From positions 128,287-192,286 of the forward strand of contig VXBA01002851.1 of NCBI GenBank assembly GCA_013399895.1: DNA of 64,000 nt, written 5' to 3'. The position numbers were made by a program, and so were the translations under genes. The notes beneath the pieces are model-generated. The model did not search any database, was not told the origin of the DNA, and saw nothing but the letters and a program-made list of their open reading frames with translations. The DNA comes from Serilophus lunatus. Lineage: Eukaryota > Chordata > Aves > Passeriformes > Eurylaimidae. Positions 1-11,103 of the stretch are shown here, one piece after another (position 1 is the stretch's first letter; every line of letters begins with the position of its first letter).

Positions 1-3000
1 GTTAAGTTTCTGTTGCAGTCGACTGAGATTTTAATGTAACTTTGAGTGATATGGCTGCTTTCAGGCTGATCTTCCTCAGACATGCCAGTCAAGCCATTAG
101 TTAACCAAATCCTCCCTGTCTGCAAAGAAATTACTCTGACTGTCAAACACATGGGTAGTGATCTGCACAGATTAACATGCAAGACCCTGTCTTCACATTG
201 AAGTGCTTCTTTCTCAAGTATCTCATATCTGAAGCAGGAGTCTCAAAGTTTTGGAAGTGGAGGATATACAAGTCTATAACTTACATAAAAAACCACCCAC
301 AACTACACACCACCACACTGTCCTTTTTAGTTTGTTTTTTCAGAGGGGACAATGAGGTTTTTATTGGGCTGTGGTGATGCTGGTTTTTTCTCCTCTCAAT
401 CAAATGGACAATCTGAGCCCAAACTAATCACTATTGCTACCTACAAAATGGCAAAAAAATAGGGCACCAGTAAAAAGCGTTTTCTTTTCCATAAGATGAA
501 ATAACAAAATGAAGAGTGATTAGGTCTGTTCTATTCCCCATCCAAGAGAAAGGGAGAAGAAACCTGCAAGAAAACCTTTGTACATCAGTTATTCCGGCAG
601 ACACATCCAGCCAAAGATGCCATATTGTAAAGCTGGGTACATATGAATTGAGAAGGTAACCAATTAAAACAAAAGAAGTTCAAAGGACAGTAGGAAGAAA
701 AGGTCAGCTGAGGTTAGAAATTTCTTTCCCAATGTTTTCTTGTGCAGCAAAAAGGCCAATGGTATCCACACAAAAACTGAAGAACAAGAATTTGAGCTTT
801 GTTCACATTTTAATACCTCTGAGATCTTGGCTTTGAAGACATGTTTCCTATGTAGATGTAGAGGAATCTAACAAATCAGCAAGCCAAAGATGACTTCACT
901 TTCCAAAACATACAATGGAATGAGAACATTTCATGCAATGGCTGTGGACTGACAGAGGTGAGCATAAAGCTGGGCTATGGGAGTCTGAGTTCCAATTTGC
1001 ACTAGCAAATACAGACAACAAAACCATCACATTCAGTTCCTGAAAAATTCCCATTTTTACAGGCCCACTTTGTCAGCCTGTAAAAGGTGTGGAGTTAGAG
1101 CTGCACTGCATGGAAAGAAAGGAGGGGTACCTAAGAAAGCACCTGCTATAGTAAGTCAAATAAAAGTATAGACCACTAGGGGAGATTCCCTTTTGTCCCA
1201 GTTTGTTGCCTACTCCCATTTTACTGTTCCCTTGCTACCTGTCACCAGCCAAAAGCTTGTACCCTGAATTCCCAAATCAATACAGCTCTTCCTTCACTGG
1301 AAAAAACCCAGAAATATACATTTCTTTTACTTTTCAGGTAAAGAGTATTTTAATATTTAAGTTTTCCAGCTCTGGATTTTCTCATCTGCTCCTGTAGCTT
1401 TTATTTTGATTTTTAGAAATATTCATGTTATATAGCACATTAAGCATGCTACCAGCCATAAATAATAAATAATAAATAATGCCTTGAGTATAGGACATCA
1501 TAAGCAAAGATAAAGTTGAGAGGAAAAAGATGAGGATGGATAATTTCATCCTATCCTAAGCCTTTAAATTCTAAGACTCTTTACCTTTGAAGACATAAGA
1601 TCCTGAAGCAACATTAAAACAGTATTGTTGCTTTGGTCGTTATCTGGAACTGCAGCGTGGGAGAAGAGGGAAGAGAAAGGAAGGAGAAGATCTTGGGCAG
1701 GCCAAGATCACCACCTAGTGACAGAACTTCTGCTTTGCAGGTGGTTTACTTAAATAGGCAAACTATTGTGCCAGAGTAACAACCATCCAATCCTTTTCCA
1801 ATAACAATCCTCTAAAGTAAGGATTATATACTGCTTCAGGATTATGAAAAAATTCAGAGCATACAATCTGGCGCAGTAAAGTGCTTAGGACTTTGTTATT
1901 TTTGTTTGCTTGTTTTAAAAATAATCAAGAAAAATACTTTCTTGTATTTGTGAAAGGTTAGTTTGCAAAGCCCTTGCTTTTATATTCCTCAGACTAAACA
2001 ATTTAGATAACAGTAAATTAAATACTATTTGAATCTGAATTTTTAAAATTAATTATTTTGGCATCAGTCAATAGAGGCAGGAGTTTTCTAAACTGTTGGG
2101 ACCCTGGAAAACACAGAATAAGAACTACATGAAAGAGGATGTATTCCTCCTTCATGAGGGTAACAGCCCTGGCTGTGTATCTTTGTGCAGCACCTGACTC
2201 TGAAGGAGTGCTGGATGAACTATAAAGATTGTCTAGAATCTGTCTTCAGTTCTTCCAGCAGAATACACTGTTCTTTTCTTTCATATCTCATTGTTTTCTT
2301 TCCCTCCCTATACAGCACTGCCTTAATTAAACATGGTAAACTTGATCTTTGATGTGGATATCTACATTTTCATATTCAGAATAATAAATATCTCCTGGAC
2401 TCCAGATGAAGCTCATGCTGTCTATCTTGATATTGCAGCATCTTTTCCCCAGTTTTGAGAAATACAGCTTTCTTTGTTCCCTTTCATACACTACAAAGAT
2501 CCTTACCACAGCCCAGTGCATTCTAATCCTGGCCACCTCATCTCTTGTTCTGCTTCTCCACCCTGTCTCAGTTCTATGCTGTTGTTTCACAGTATTCCAC
2601 AGTTTGTGCCACTCAAGCTGTGTTAGGCACTATCAGGGCATTTTCATCCACATCAAATGGGCCTGTCATGTCACGGTCCAGTAGCGATTGACTTCTCGAG
2701 CACCGCTATGCTTTATCCCTAGTCACTCAAGTTATTTAGCTGTGCGATAACAGATTTAATTATGACTTTCTGAAAAACAGTTACCTTATTTTAGCATGCC
2801 GAGCAATGCTATTGCCTCATACTTCCCATCCAGTCTTATGCTTCTACAGTCTTACACTTAGTTACAGCCTGTTTAGGGTAGGTCCTGTGCAGCCGTGCAC
2901 AAGAGGGACTAAGGCTCTAAGGTATCCAGTCCTAGAAGCAGGGCTGCACACCTCTCTCAGGATAGTTAGTGGACTACAAATAATATCTAAATCCTGCACT

Positions 3001-5669
3001 GAGGGAGGGTACTTGGAATTGTACTAAAAATAGAAGCTACCCCCAGCAAGCTTTTGAAATAGAAAGGAATGCATTATCTGTAACTACTACAACAACTAAA
3101 CAAAGAACAAATAGTGCAGGCACTAGAAACATTTTTTCCAAGGTGACTTTTTTTTTTTTTAAATAGCACCAGGGATGGTCTAGGCAGCTCTAAAGTAAAA
3201 TGCAATCCCCATACAAAGGTGCTGCTCGGCTGATGGTCAGACATCGCAAAGGGATAGCTTCGTCTGGTTTTGAAACAGTTGTGTTGAAACGCACCCCATA
3301 TTAAATAGGAAGCTATATGCCATATGCTGGCTCCCCCTCTACCAATAAAATTTCAACCTGCTATTCTAAAATAGTATTTTCAGTCAGCTTTTAGCAAGTT
3401 TAAAAACCCCTAATAGTGCCAATATCTATCATTCCTGGAATGTCAGTAATCAGTGTTGTTCTATTGTCCATCAACACAGTTGGGCTGACACGTGCCATAA
3501 TTTATTTGGACGAAAGGAACACACTTGAAATAAAAATCAGGTCTTCATGCTCTCTGAATAATTTAAACATGCATCTCATTTTACAGTTGAACAAGCTCCA
3601 CCTACACTACACTTCTGTGCCCAAGCTTACCATGAATACTTAAAAAATCCCAAACAGATATTACTTCTGTAAGAAAGGGTAGACTCCACCATTATTTACA
3701 CAAGTATAGACAGTATGAGAAGCTCAAGAAAACATGGATATACATATAAAATTCTGTATTATACATCTCTATATTTACATATATGATTGTAGACATATAT
3801 TTTATAGTAAAATGTAAAAATACATTAATGTTGAGTTTTATTCTGGTAATATCCACCTCACCAGGCTAATTGTCTTTGGGACTTTAAAGATGACATATTT
3901 CTCTTGTGTGTCAGGAAGAGTGAAACTGATTTAAAAGTCTTTCTGAGAAGCAACGTAAGATGCAATGGCTTAACACACTTCCCCGAAACTAAGCTTCTCA
4001 AGAGAGCAAGAAAGTCTGTTTGGAAAAAGCATTTGGACAACATTCTTCCCAGAAAGATGGCTCCAGTCTGAGTGCAGAGGTGACTTACCTTGGAGCAGCT
4101 CCAGTGCTTTTGGGTGCTGCTGTCCCCCTTGTTTCCTGCTGCGGACACAGCTCAGCTTCCGCAGATGTTCCTGGAGCGGCTCAGGACAGGCAGGCAGGCA
4201 GTTGATAAGGCATCCCTGTTGTGGTCAGAGGCAGATCCCAAAGGCACCCAGCTGTTCTGCAAAGGCAGAACAGAAAGGTACCCCACACAGGGTACAAAAT
4301 CAAACTGCTTCTGGCAGTTACTTTGAAAGCTTATACTTTCACAAAGTACTGCATTGTGCCTTACAGAACTTCCCTCAGAGTTTATAGAGGGAAGATTCAG
4401 CTATATGGAATTCTTTCCTCCAGATTCTTGTGCCTCCATCACTCACACTAAAAGCCCATCTGGAAAGAAACTTTTAATTTACAAATTAACAAACAAACAA
4501 AAACACCCGAACCCAGAACGCGCAAAAAACCCCAACAAAAAACAAATAAAACCCCAATCCACCACTACTTCGAGACACAGTAACCTGGTTTTATACTCTC
4601 TGAAGCCTGTTAAGCTCTTCATAATTCAGCTCTTGTGATGCCATCTCTAAAAGAAGTAATTTCAGTCTGAGTGGAAGACTCAGACTGCTTTAAGAAAATA
4701 TAAAGCAAATAAAAGTTTACCTTTTATTTAAAATAAACAATACAAAGCTTACATTAGTCTGTCAAAATGGCATCTCCAAGAGGGAATGACTAATAACGAT
4801 GTCTGCAACCAAGTTGTTTTCTAAACTACACATATTCATTTGCATAAACAGATCCTTATTATAACCACAAAAGCAGCTGCCTCAGTTTCTGTTGTAACTA
4901 GCCATTTATAGATGTTTCATTTGCTCAGGCATTTTTTTCCCCCACATGCTAAAGTTGAACTATCAGGAACAGAGGCCATAGGTTATAAAACAACATGCAA
5001 AAGCAATGGAGAAATTGAAGTCTTGACCACAACACATTTAGGTCTGGTGTTAACACAGGTCTCATGCAGGGTTTTTTCTGTCTATAAATCAGAATTGAGA
5101 CAATTGCAGGAGTATACTACTATAGTCTAGAAGAAAGTACATCACTTAATTACCAATTTTAGCTTTATTTTATGTCTATATTTGCACATTTCAATCAGGT
5201 TCACAAAACATAAAATTTGTGTTATCAGAGCATTTCATACAGAGGTTGACAGATAACTTCCTGGTTATGTAGAAGAACATGCAATAAGCTATGGAACGTT
5301 TATGAAAATATTTTAATGGAAAATTTTAATGAAATAAATTAGAATGAGAAATTGTGTTTGACTTATCAATTCTGTATATAAGCTACTATGAAATATTTCC
5401 TATCACTAAAAATAAAAAAAAAATTAAAAACTACTGAAAGGATCTTTAAATCTTATATTTGGACAAATGTTCCACTGAAACACCATTCTAAAGCAGGGAA
5501 GTGGAAATTGTGCAGAAAAATGGTTTACTCTAAGTAATTGTCCAACTGTTATTGCTGTTTTTCAAAGAACCTGAAAGCATACAAGGAAAGCTTTGAACTA
5601 AAAAGATAGCTGAATGGACATATTTAAATTATTAATGCAATTCAAATGCAAAAATTAACTACTAAAGTT
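1..5669. other. intergenic, no recognised gene
   Basis: This is AT-rich DNA with only short, unrelated open frames and low-complexity patches (1459-1481, 3740-3830, 4485-4560). By synteny with human 6p24 the neighbour beyond this side should be ADTRP in tail-to-tail orientation, but I recognised none of its coding exons here. Confidence 0.6.
1459..1481. repeat. (AAT/AATA)n short repeat
   Basis: The tract is a short run of AATAAAT-like units (AATAATAAATAATAAATAAT). Confidence 0.8.
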
Positions 5670-5685
5670 TCTCAAAATGTTATGG

Positions 5686-5691
5686 TTTATT
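5686..5691 (-). terminator. TMEM170B: candidate distal polyadenylation signal AATAAA
   Basis: This canonical minus-strand AATAAA follows several UGUA motifs within about 200 bases, and a Pumilio-like TGTACATA lies just upstream. It is one of several hexamers in the interval, so it is only a candidate for the distal end of the TMEM170B transcript. Confidence 0.25.
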
Positions 5692-8415
5692 TGTTTGTTG
5701 GATTTTTTTCTTATATGTACATAGAGAATTGTACACAAACAGGGAAATAAAAAAAGTTGCTTAAAAAAAATAACAATATACAGTATTTACATCTTGAACG
5801 TCACCCTTTTTTTAAATTGGAGCTAATCTATTACATGAGCATGCAGTACACCCACAACTCACATTAAGTACCTTTTGTACAGTGTAATATAGTCCTGTAC
5901 AAAGCATAGATTAACTATACCCCAAATCACTCTTCTCCATCACTGCTTTTGCTATCTTTGAGCTTCATAACAATGTGTAGGTCAGAACCCTTTAGCTTAG
6001 GTAACTTCAAAAAGTGGAGATATTAACGTTTGTTTCTAATACAAATATGAAGAATGCATTCTATCCACAAGACAATTTATGGGGTACTACCATACTGCAC
6101 TGTGCATGATCTATTAAGTCATGCTTGATGAAAAACCATAGTGAAGGAGCAAAATTTTGTTAGTGGACTAATGGATATTTTTACCTTTTTCATTTTTAAA
6201 GATATTTAAATTCATATTTTCGTCTCCTCCTTATTTACTCAACAAAATCCCAATGGTTATAATACTGGTTGTATTTGTAAAGCTTATAGTACCCATGTTA
6301 AAGTTACCAACACAGATGTTAAATACTGAAGTGTTTTTCTGACTGTAAAATATTCTTAGTGTTTTTTGTACTAATTTCTGAAGAATTATGTGCTATTCCA
6401 CCTATTGTCACAGTCATAAGTTTAGTTACATAGATACCTGATTATCCTTTAAAACACCCAAAATATTAAGGACCTTTAGGACTTCATTACTTGTATAAAA
6501 ATTAGGCACATTTCAAACAAGTAAAATCTCTAGCCAAGTAATTAAAAAGGCTTTAGATTTTTAGCTCCCTTGGCTTCATCAAATATGTCTTATACAGATA
6601 GATAATCCAGAAACAGATTTTACAATGGTGATACTAAATATCTCAAGTGAACTTAGAAACTTTGATCTCAAATCAAAAGCAATGCCACTTGTATCAAACA
6701 AGTATTGCCTATTTTATTGAAAATATCTCTTCAGCATTTACTTTGCCTTATACTTGGTTCACAGAAGAAGCACAAAAGGACATACTATCCATTTCCTTAA
6801 ACGACTGACAAATCCTGTCAAATTTAGGCAGTAATTTCCTAAGCTCTTCAGTAACCACAAGATGAACAATTAGAAGTTAAAAAATGTGTGTTCCTGAAGG
6901 AAAATGCTTCCTTAGATCATTGCTTTAGAGTATAATTGTTTTTACACCTGCTACACTGGGAAAATATCCTAAGTGGTACCACATCTTTGGGGGCTTTGAG
7001 ACATCTTTGTGATTACATTTTAAATTAACGCACAAATTGACTTCAAGCGCAACTTCAGGCACAATTGTGGGAAACAGGAACCTGTCAGGACATAATCTTT
7101 CACACTATTAAGATATCAAATGTATGTACTCAGGTTGAATTCTACCTTCTATGATAACTTCATTTTCCCCGAAGTATGTGCAGTTAAGTACACAAACTAA
7201 CGCAGCCCAGCTAAAGATTCCACTGCAGTCACAGAGTACAGAATACTTTCCTCATTGACCTTAAAGGTTGTGACCAAATACGACTTTTAGCCCAATAAAA
7301 ATCTTCAGCTCTGTTAAATTCACCTGTACACAAAGAACACATTCCTTCAGAAGAAAAAGCTGAGGATTTGAACAGCCTTTTCTCCTTAGGCTGCTCCCAG
7401 TCTGGAGACTAAAAAAGAGTAATAATTGAAAAGGTATCCCATCAATGTCCTGATGGCAGTTGTATGTTATATTGTGGCAACTCTGACATAAAGTTATGCT
7501 CTAGCATTTGTATGTATGTAGCACTCCACCACAATTTGTGAACAAAATTCAGAATTTCATTTTATCTCAGATTGCTCGGAATTAGATTATTTGTCATCTA
7601 CCAACCATCTCCACACTTTTCCCTGTAACTGAAATACACATATGATCAAAAAGCCTATTTTTAGAAACAGAAGAGCAACTGAATAAAAAATCTCACATTC
7701 ACAATTTCATTTCTAAGCCTTATTCAAATCACATAATTTGTTTGTTTTGTTTTTTTGGGAGGGGGGCCCTAACTGATTCATCCACGCTTCATTACACCTA
7801 GAAATACTACTGTGCCTGCTTATCTGGAATGTGTGATGTTGAAAGGCTATATAAAAAAAACATGCAGTTTAATATGCTCATGATAAAATATTTAGATTTA
7901 ATGCAGGAAAGGCATAATTGGAATACATCTACTGCCCGAAACATATAGATTAAAAAAAGCCATAGAAAATAACAATTACATCACTTGTTATAGATATTAG
8001 AGCTTAGTCTCCATTAGTTTCTGCTCAAATGGCATTATATATGCCCCCACAACAGAATTCAAATACAAATTGTAAGCAAAATAAATATCAACATACAATA
8101 TGTTGAAAAGGGAATACTATTTCCCTCAACATAATAAAAACACTGTACTACAAAAATAGAAAGCTACTTTAAACAAAATTAGTACTACTCTCTTTGGTCC
8201 ATGTCAAATGTTCAAAAATGGTTAAAATATTGGTTTCTTCAATAAAAATGCCAACAGCAAACTTCAAATCATTGCTTGCCAAGGACATAGATTAGTTTCA
8301 TAAAGTCAAAAGTACCCACAAAATTAAAGACAATAATTACTTGGAAGATTTTTTTTTTCCCCTGCAATACAGCTTCAGTTTTTGAGTCAAAACAAAATGT
8401 TTTGATCTGGGCAAT

Positions 8416-10015
8416 AAATCAGGCCAACCAGAGCAGTGACAAACGTTCTTTACCCGATTCCCAAGATGAGAACCAGAAAACCAGCCACCTCAAGTGGATG
8501 TTTACCAGTGCGCGACAATTGTGGAAGCTCTACTTAACATCTCTGAGTCAGGACAAGCGGGGTCATCTCCAAGGGGAATCTTACAGAAGGCATCTGCTAC
8601 TGACCTCTGAATCACAACAATAAGGCCAACAAAGCAATACTTGGGTCACTTAAGCAACCTTTGGGTCACCAAAGCTTTGGTCCTTACAGGTCCTTATGGG
8701 TCCTTACAGGTGATACCTTTGGTGGTACATTTTTGAAAGCTGGGCTTTTGGGCCTAATTTTTGAGAGTTTTAAAGTCAGCATAAGTAATTCTGTCTCTCT
8801 GATAAAGCTTGAAGTCAGCCTGGAAAATTTCTGTCTGAAGAACAGCAAAGCAAAAAGTAAACAATATCTTAGTTTCTCAAAATATGGTTGGAACTTTCTC
8901 AAAATACATCTGTAGCTTCGCACAAGCTAAAGTGGCCTGAATTTCTCGCACAATAACAAGAGATTTTGCTTTATCAAGCAGGTGCTGTTTTTGCAGAGCC
9001 TTTCTCATGCTTTTCTGATCAACATCTTTGTCCAGGATCAAAATAATAGTCTGAGTTCTCAAAATAAAGACAGATGAGCTAATGCTTCAGCTCATCCAAT
9101 AAGTTAGTCAAAAATAATTGTGTGGCCCAATAAAGATGTAACATGCTAGTTTCTAGAAAGTATAAAAAGCTGTAAGTTTTCTCATTAAATGGCTTCCTGG
9201 ACGAATCCTGTCTCATGTGATTGCTAAGATTGGTGGCATTAGCTACAACAGATACCCAGACACTTGTTGGAAGAACAATACAGCAGCTCACATGTTATCC
9301 ATCAAGTTCCTGGAATACATAGAGGACGTATTTGGAATACAAGTGTTAGATGTGCCAACCAAGCATGAAGCACTGTTGGACATGCTACTCACAAGCCAAG
9401 AAAACCTACTTTGTTTAATATCTTGATTAGAGAAGCCTTGGCTCCAACAGTCACAGTATTGTGGAGTTTGGGCTCCTGCTGAGCACACTAAAGGTCAGTA
9501 TTAAGTCACACATATCTAGAAGAGCAAACTTCAGCATGCTCAGAGGTCAGCTGGGAGGGATGCTATGGGAATCATGGAGGATACAGGGGCTAGTGAGTGC
9601 TGGTAGTTTTCCATCAATGGTGTCCTGGAAACGCAAAACCAGTTCATCCTCTTTAAGGTCAGGAAAGAAGGCAGAGCAAGAGACCACCTTGGCTTAACTG
9701 TGATCCTTTGAATCTTCTCAAAGTCAGAAAATAATTGTACCAGAGATGGAAAAGCAGAAAAATATCCACTGAGAACTATGAGGACATTGACAGGGTGTGC
9801 AGAGGTGCAGTTATAAAAGCAAAAGCTCATCTTGAAATAGCCAGAGATTTCAAAAACTCCAAGAAAGAGTTCTCCAGGTGTGTAAAAAAAAAGCAGAAAC
9901 AAAGAAAATATCAGCACCCTGTTAAAACAGAAGTGTACAGTCACCAACAACACTGATAAGACTGAGATTTTCACAACACTTCCTTCACCTCCATCTTTAT
10001 CACCAGTGCTGGTGA
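8416..10015 (+). pseudogene. decayed CR1 LINE, ORF2 endonuclease-side remnant
   Basis: Broken plus-strand frames retain the CR1 ORF2 pattern. Around 9262-9420 the translation reads DTCWKNNTAAHMLS, then FLEYIED, then EALLDMLLTSQENL, the end of the CR1 endonuclease region. Around 9470-9560 a segment matches the following RRADFSLFR-type motif. At 9735-9956 there is YQRWK, KAKAHLEIARDFKNSKKEF, followed at 9960-10000 by a remnant resembling the conserved FFASVFT segment in another frame. The left part (about 8416-8620, with HLKWMFTSARQL) is less certain. Many stops and shifts mean it codes for nothing now. The reverse transcriptase portion is missing. It lies antisense to the probable TMEM170B 3' UTR. 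Confidence 0.75.
8681..8710. repeat. 10-bp tandem repeat, three copies
   Basis: The units TCCTTACAGG, TCCTTATGGG and TCCTTACAGG occur head to tail within the decayed CR1 area. Confidence 0.85.
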
Positions 10016-10020
10016 TTTAC

Positions 10021-10290
10021 ACAGAATTAATAAGGTTGGAAAAGACCATGGAGATCAAGTCCAACCTTTACCTAGGTTAACAACCTACCCAACATCAGTC
10101 TAACACCTATACCATCTAAACCATTTAAACCATCTAAACCATACCACTAAGTTCATCATCTAACCTATCCTTAAACACATCCAGGGACAGTGACTCCACC
10201 ACCTCCCTGGGAAGCCCATTCCAGTGGGGGATCACTCTCACTGTGAAAAAGTTCCTCCTGATATCCAATCTAAACCTCCTCTGACGCAAT
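10021..10290 (-). mobile_element. young 5'-truncated CR1, 3' end only
   Basis: Read on the minus strand, this is the CR1 3' terminal segment, ending in the familiar GGTTGGACTTGAT ... GGTCTTTTCCAACC block and a short ATTCTGTG-type tail. It is almost identical to the copy at 52363-52722 and contains the same triplicated 9-base CCATYTAAA unit at about 10112-10138. It was inserted within or between remnants of an older plus-strand CR1. Confidence 0.9.
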
Positions 10291-10670
10291 AAAAGGCCTG
10301 AGAAGACTGTGATAAGAGAAAAGACAGAGAACTGGGCTGGTTCAGTCTTGAGAAAAGAAGGCTTAGGGGAGAACTTACCATCATATTCTGATTTTTAAAG
10401 AGTGACTACAAAGAGATGGAAAAGATCAAAGGTCACAAGTACAAGTTACTCTGTGATGTTCCAACTGGACACTGGAATAACGCCATTGGAATAACCTTCC
10501 AAGGAAAAGGTTGGGTTCCCCAAGAGTGACTAGCCACTTTTCAGACTTGGCTGAACAGTGAGTGGGCTGGGCTACCCTGTCTAGACCATGCTATTGACAA
10601 GAAAGGTTGGACCAGATCATCCTCGAGGTCACTTCCAACCTGGTCTTCTACGATTCTGTCATCATACCGA
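10291..10670 (+). mobile_element. old CR1 3' end
   Basis: The plus strand follows the CR1 3' consensus in order: an AACTGGGCTGGTTCAGTCTTGAGAA-like block near 10330, GGAAAAG, ACTGGACACTGG, and the terminal TTGGACCAGATCATCCTCGAGGT ... TTCCAACCTGG with ACGATTCTGTCAT at the end. It is diverged and gapped. It may be the far end of the same element as the 8.4-10.0 kb remnant with the reverse transcriptase region deleted, or a separate insertion. Confidence 0.8.
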
Positions 10671-11079
10671 TAAGTTGAGAGTGTAGAATGTTTAAATCTT
10701 TAACAACAGCACCTCCTAACAAAGCAGCAGAAGCTTCTTTACATTAAAGATTATATTCAGTACTCCCCGCTCTTGCAAAGATTAAACTGTGTTGATGCAT
10801 TATTTGTTCTGCTCAAGCCAGAATGTGCCTAGTGATGCAATGCAGAGACAGGCAGAGCTATTTGAAGACAGTGCTAAAACTTCCTGTGTGGACATCTGCA
10901 CAACACTGTATTGTTCAACCAGAGTACCATCAGTGCCATTCACACACAAGATATCTTTGTAGTCTGATTAAGAGGGGTGGGGAAAGAGAAGCTTATCTAA
11001 AATAATTTTATTTTTCTTGAAATGTTATTTCAGTTGGTAGTATGTGTCAAGGATAAAACATTGCAAAGCCGCTATTCAT

Positions 11080-11103
11080 ATATATATATATACACACACA
11101 CAT
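11080..11103. repeat. (TA)n(CA)n compound microsatellite
   Basis: A short TA run passes directly into a CA run. It lies in the probable TMEM170B 3' UTR, where the RNA would read (UG)n(UA)n. Confidence 0.85.

Noticed and set aside
177..377. Frame ending in hydrophobic residues considered as an ADTRP last exon
   Set aside because: The residues do not match the ADTRP C-terminus and no acceptor in phase was found.
9540..9974. 144-codon minus-strand frame
   Set aside because: It lies opposite the CR1 ORF2 remnant; the CR1-like protein pattern is on the plus strand, so this is an antisense shadow.
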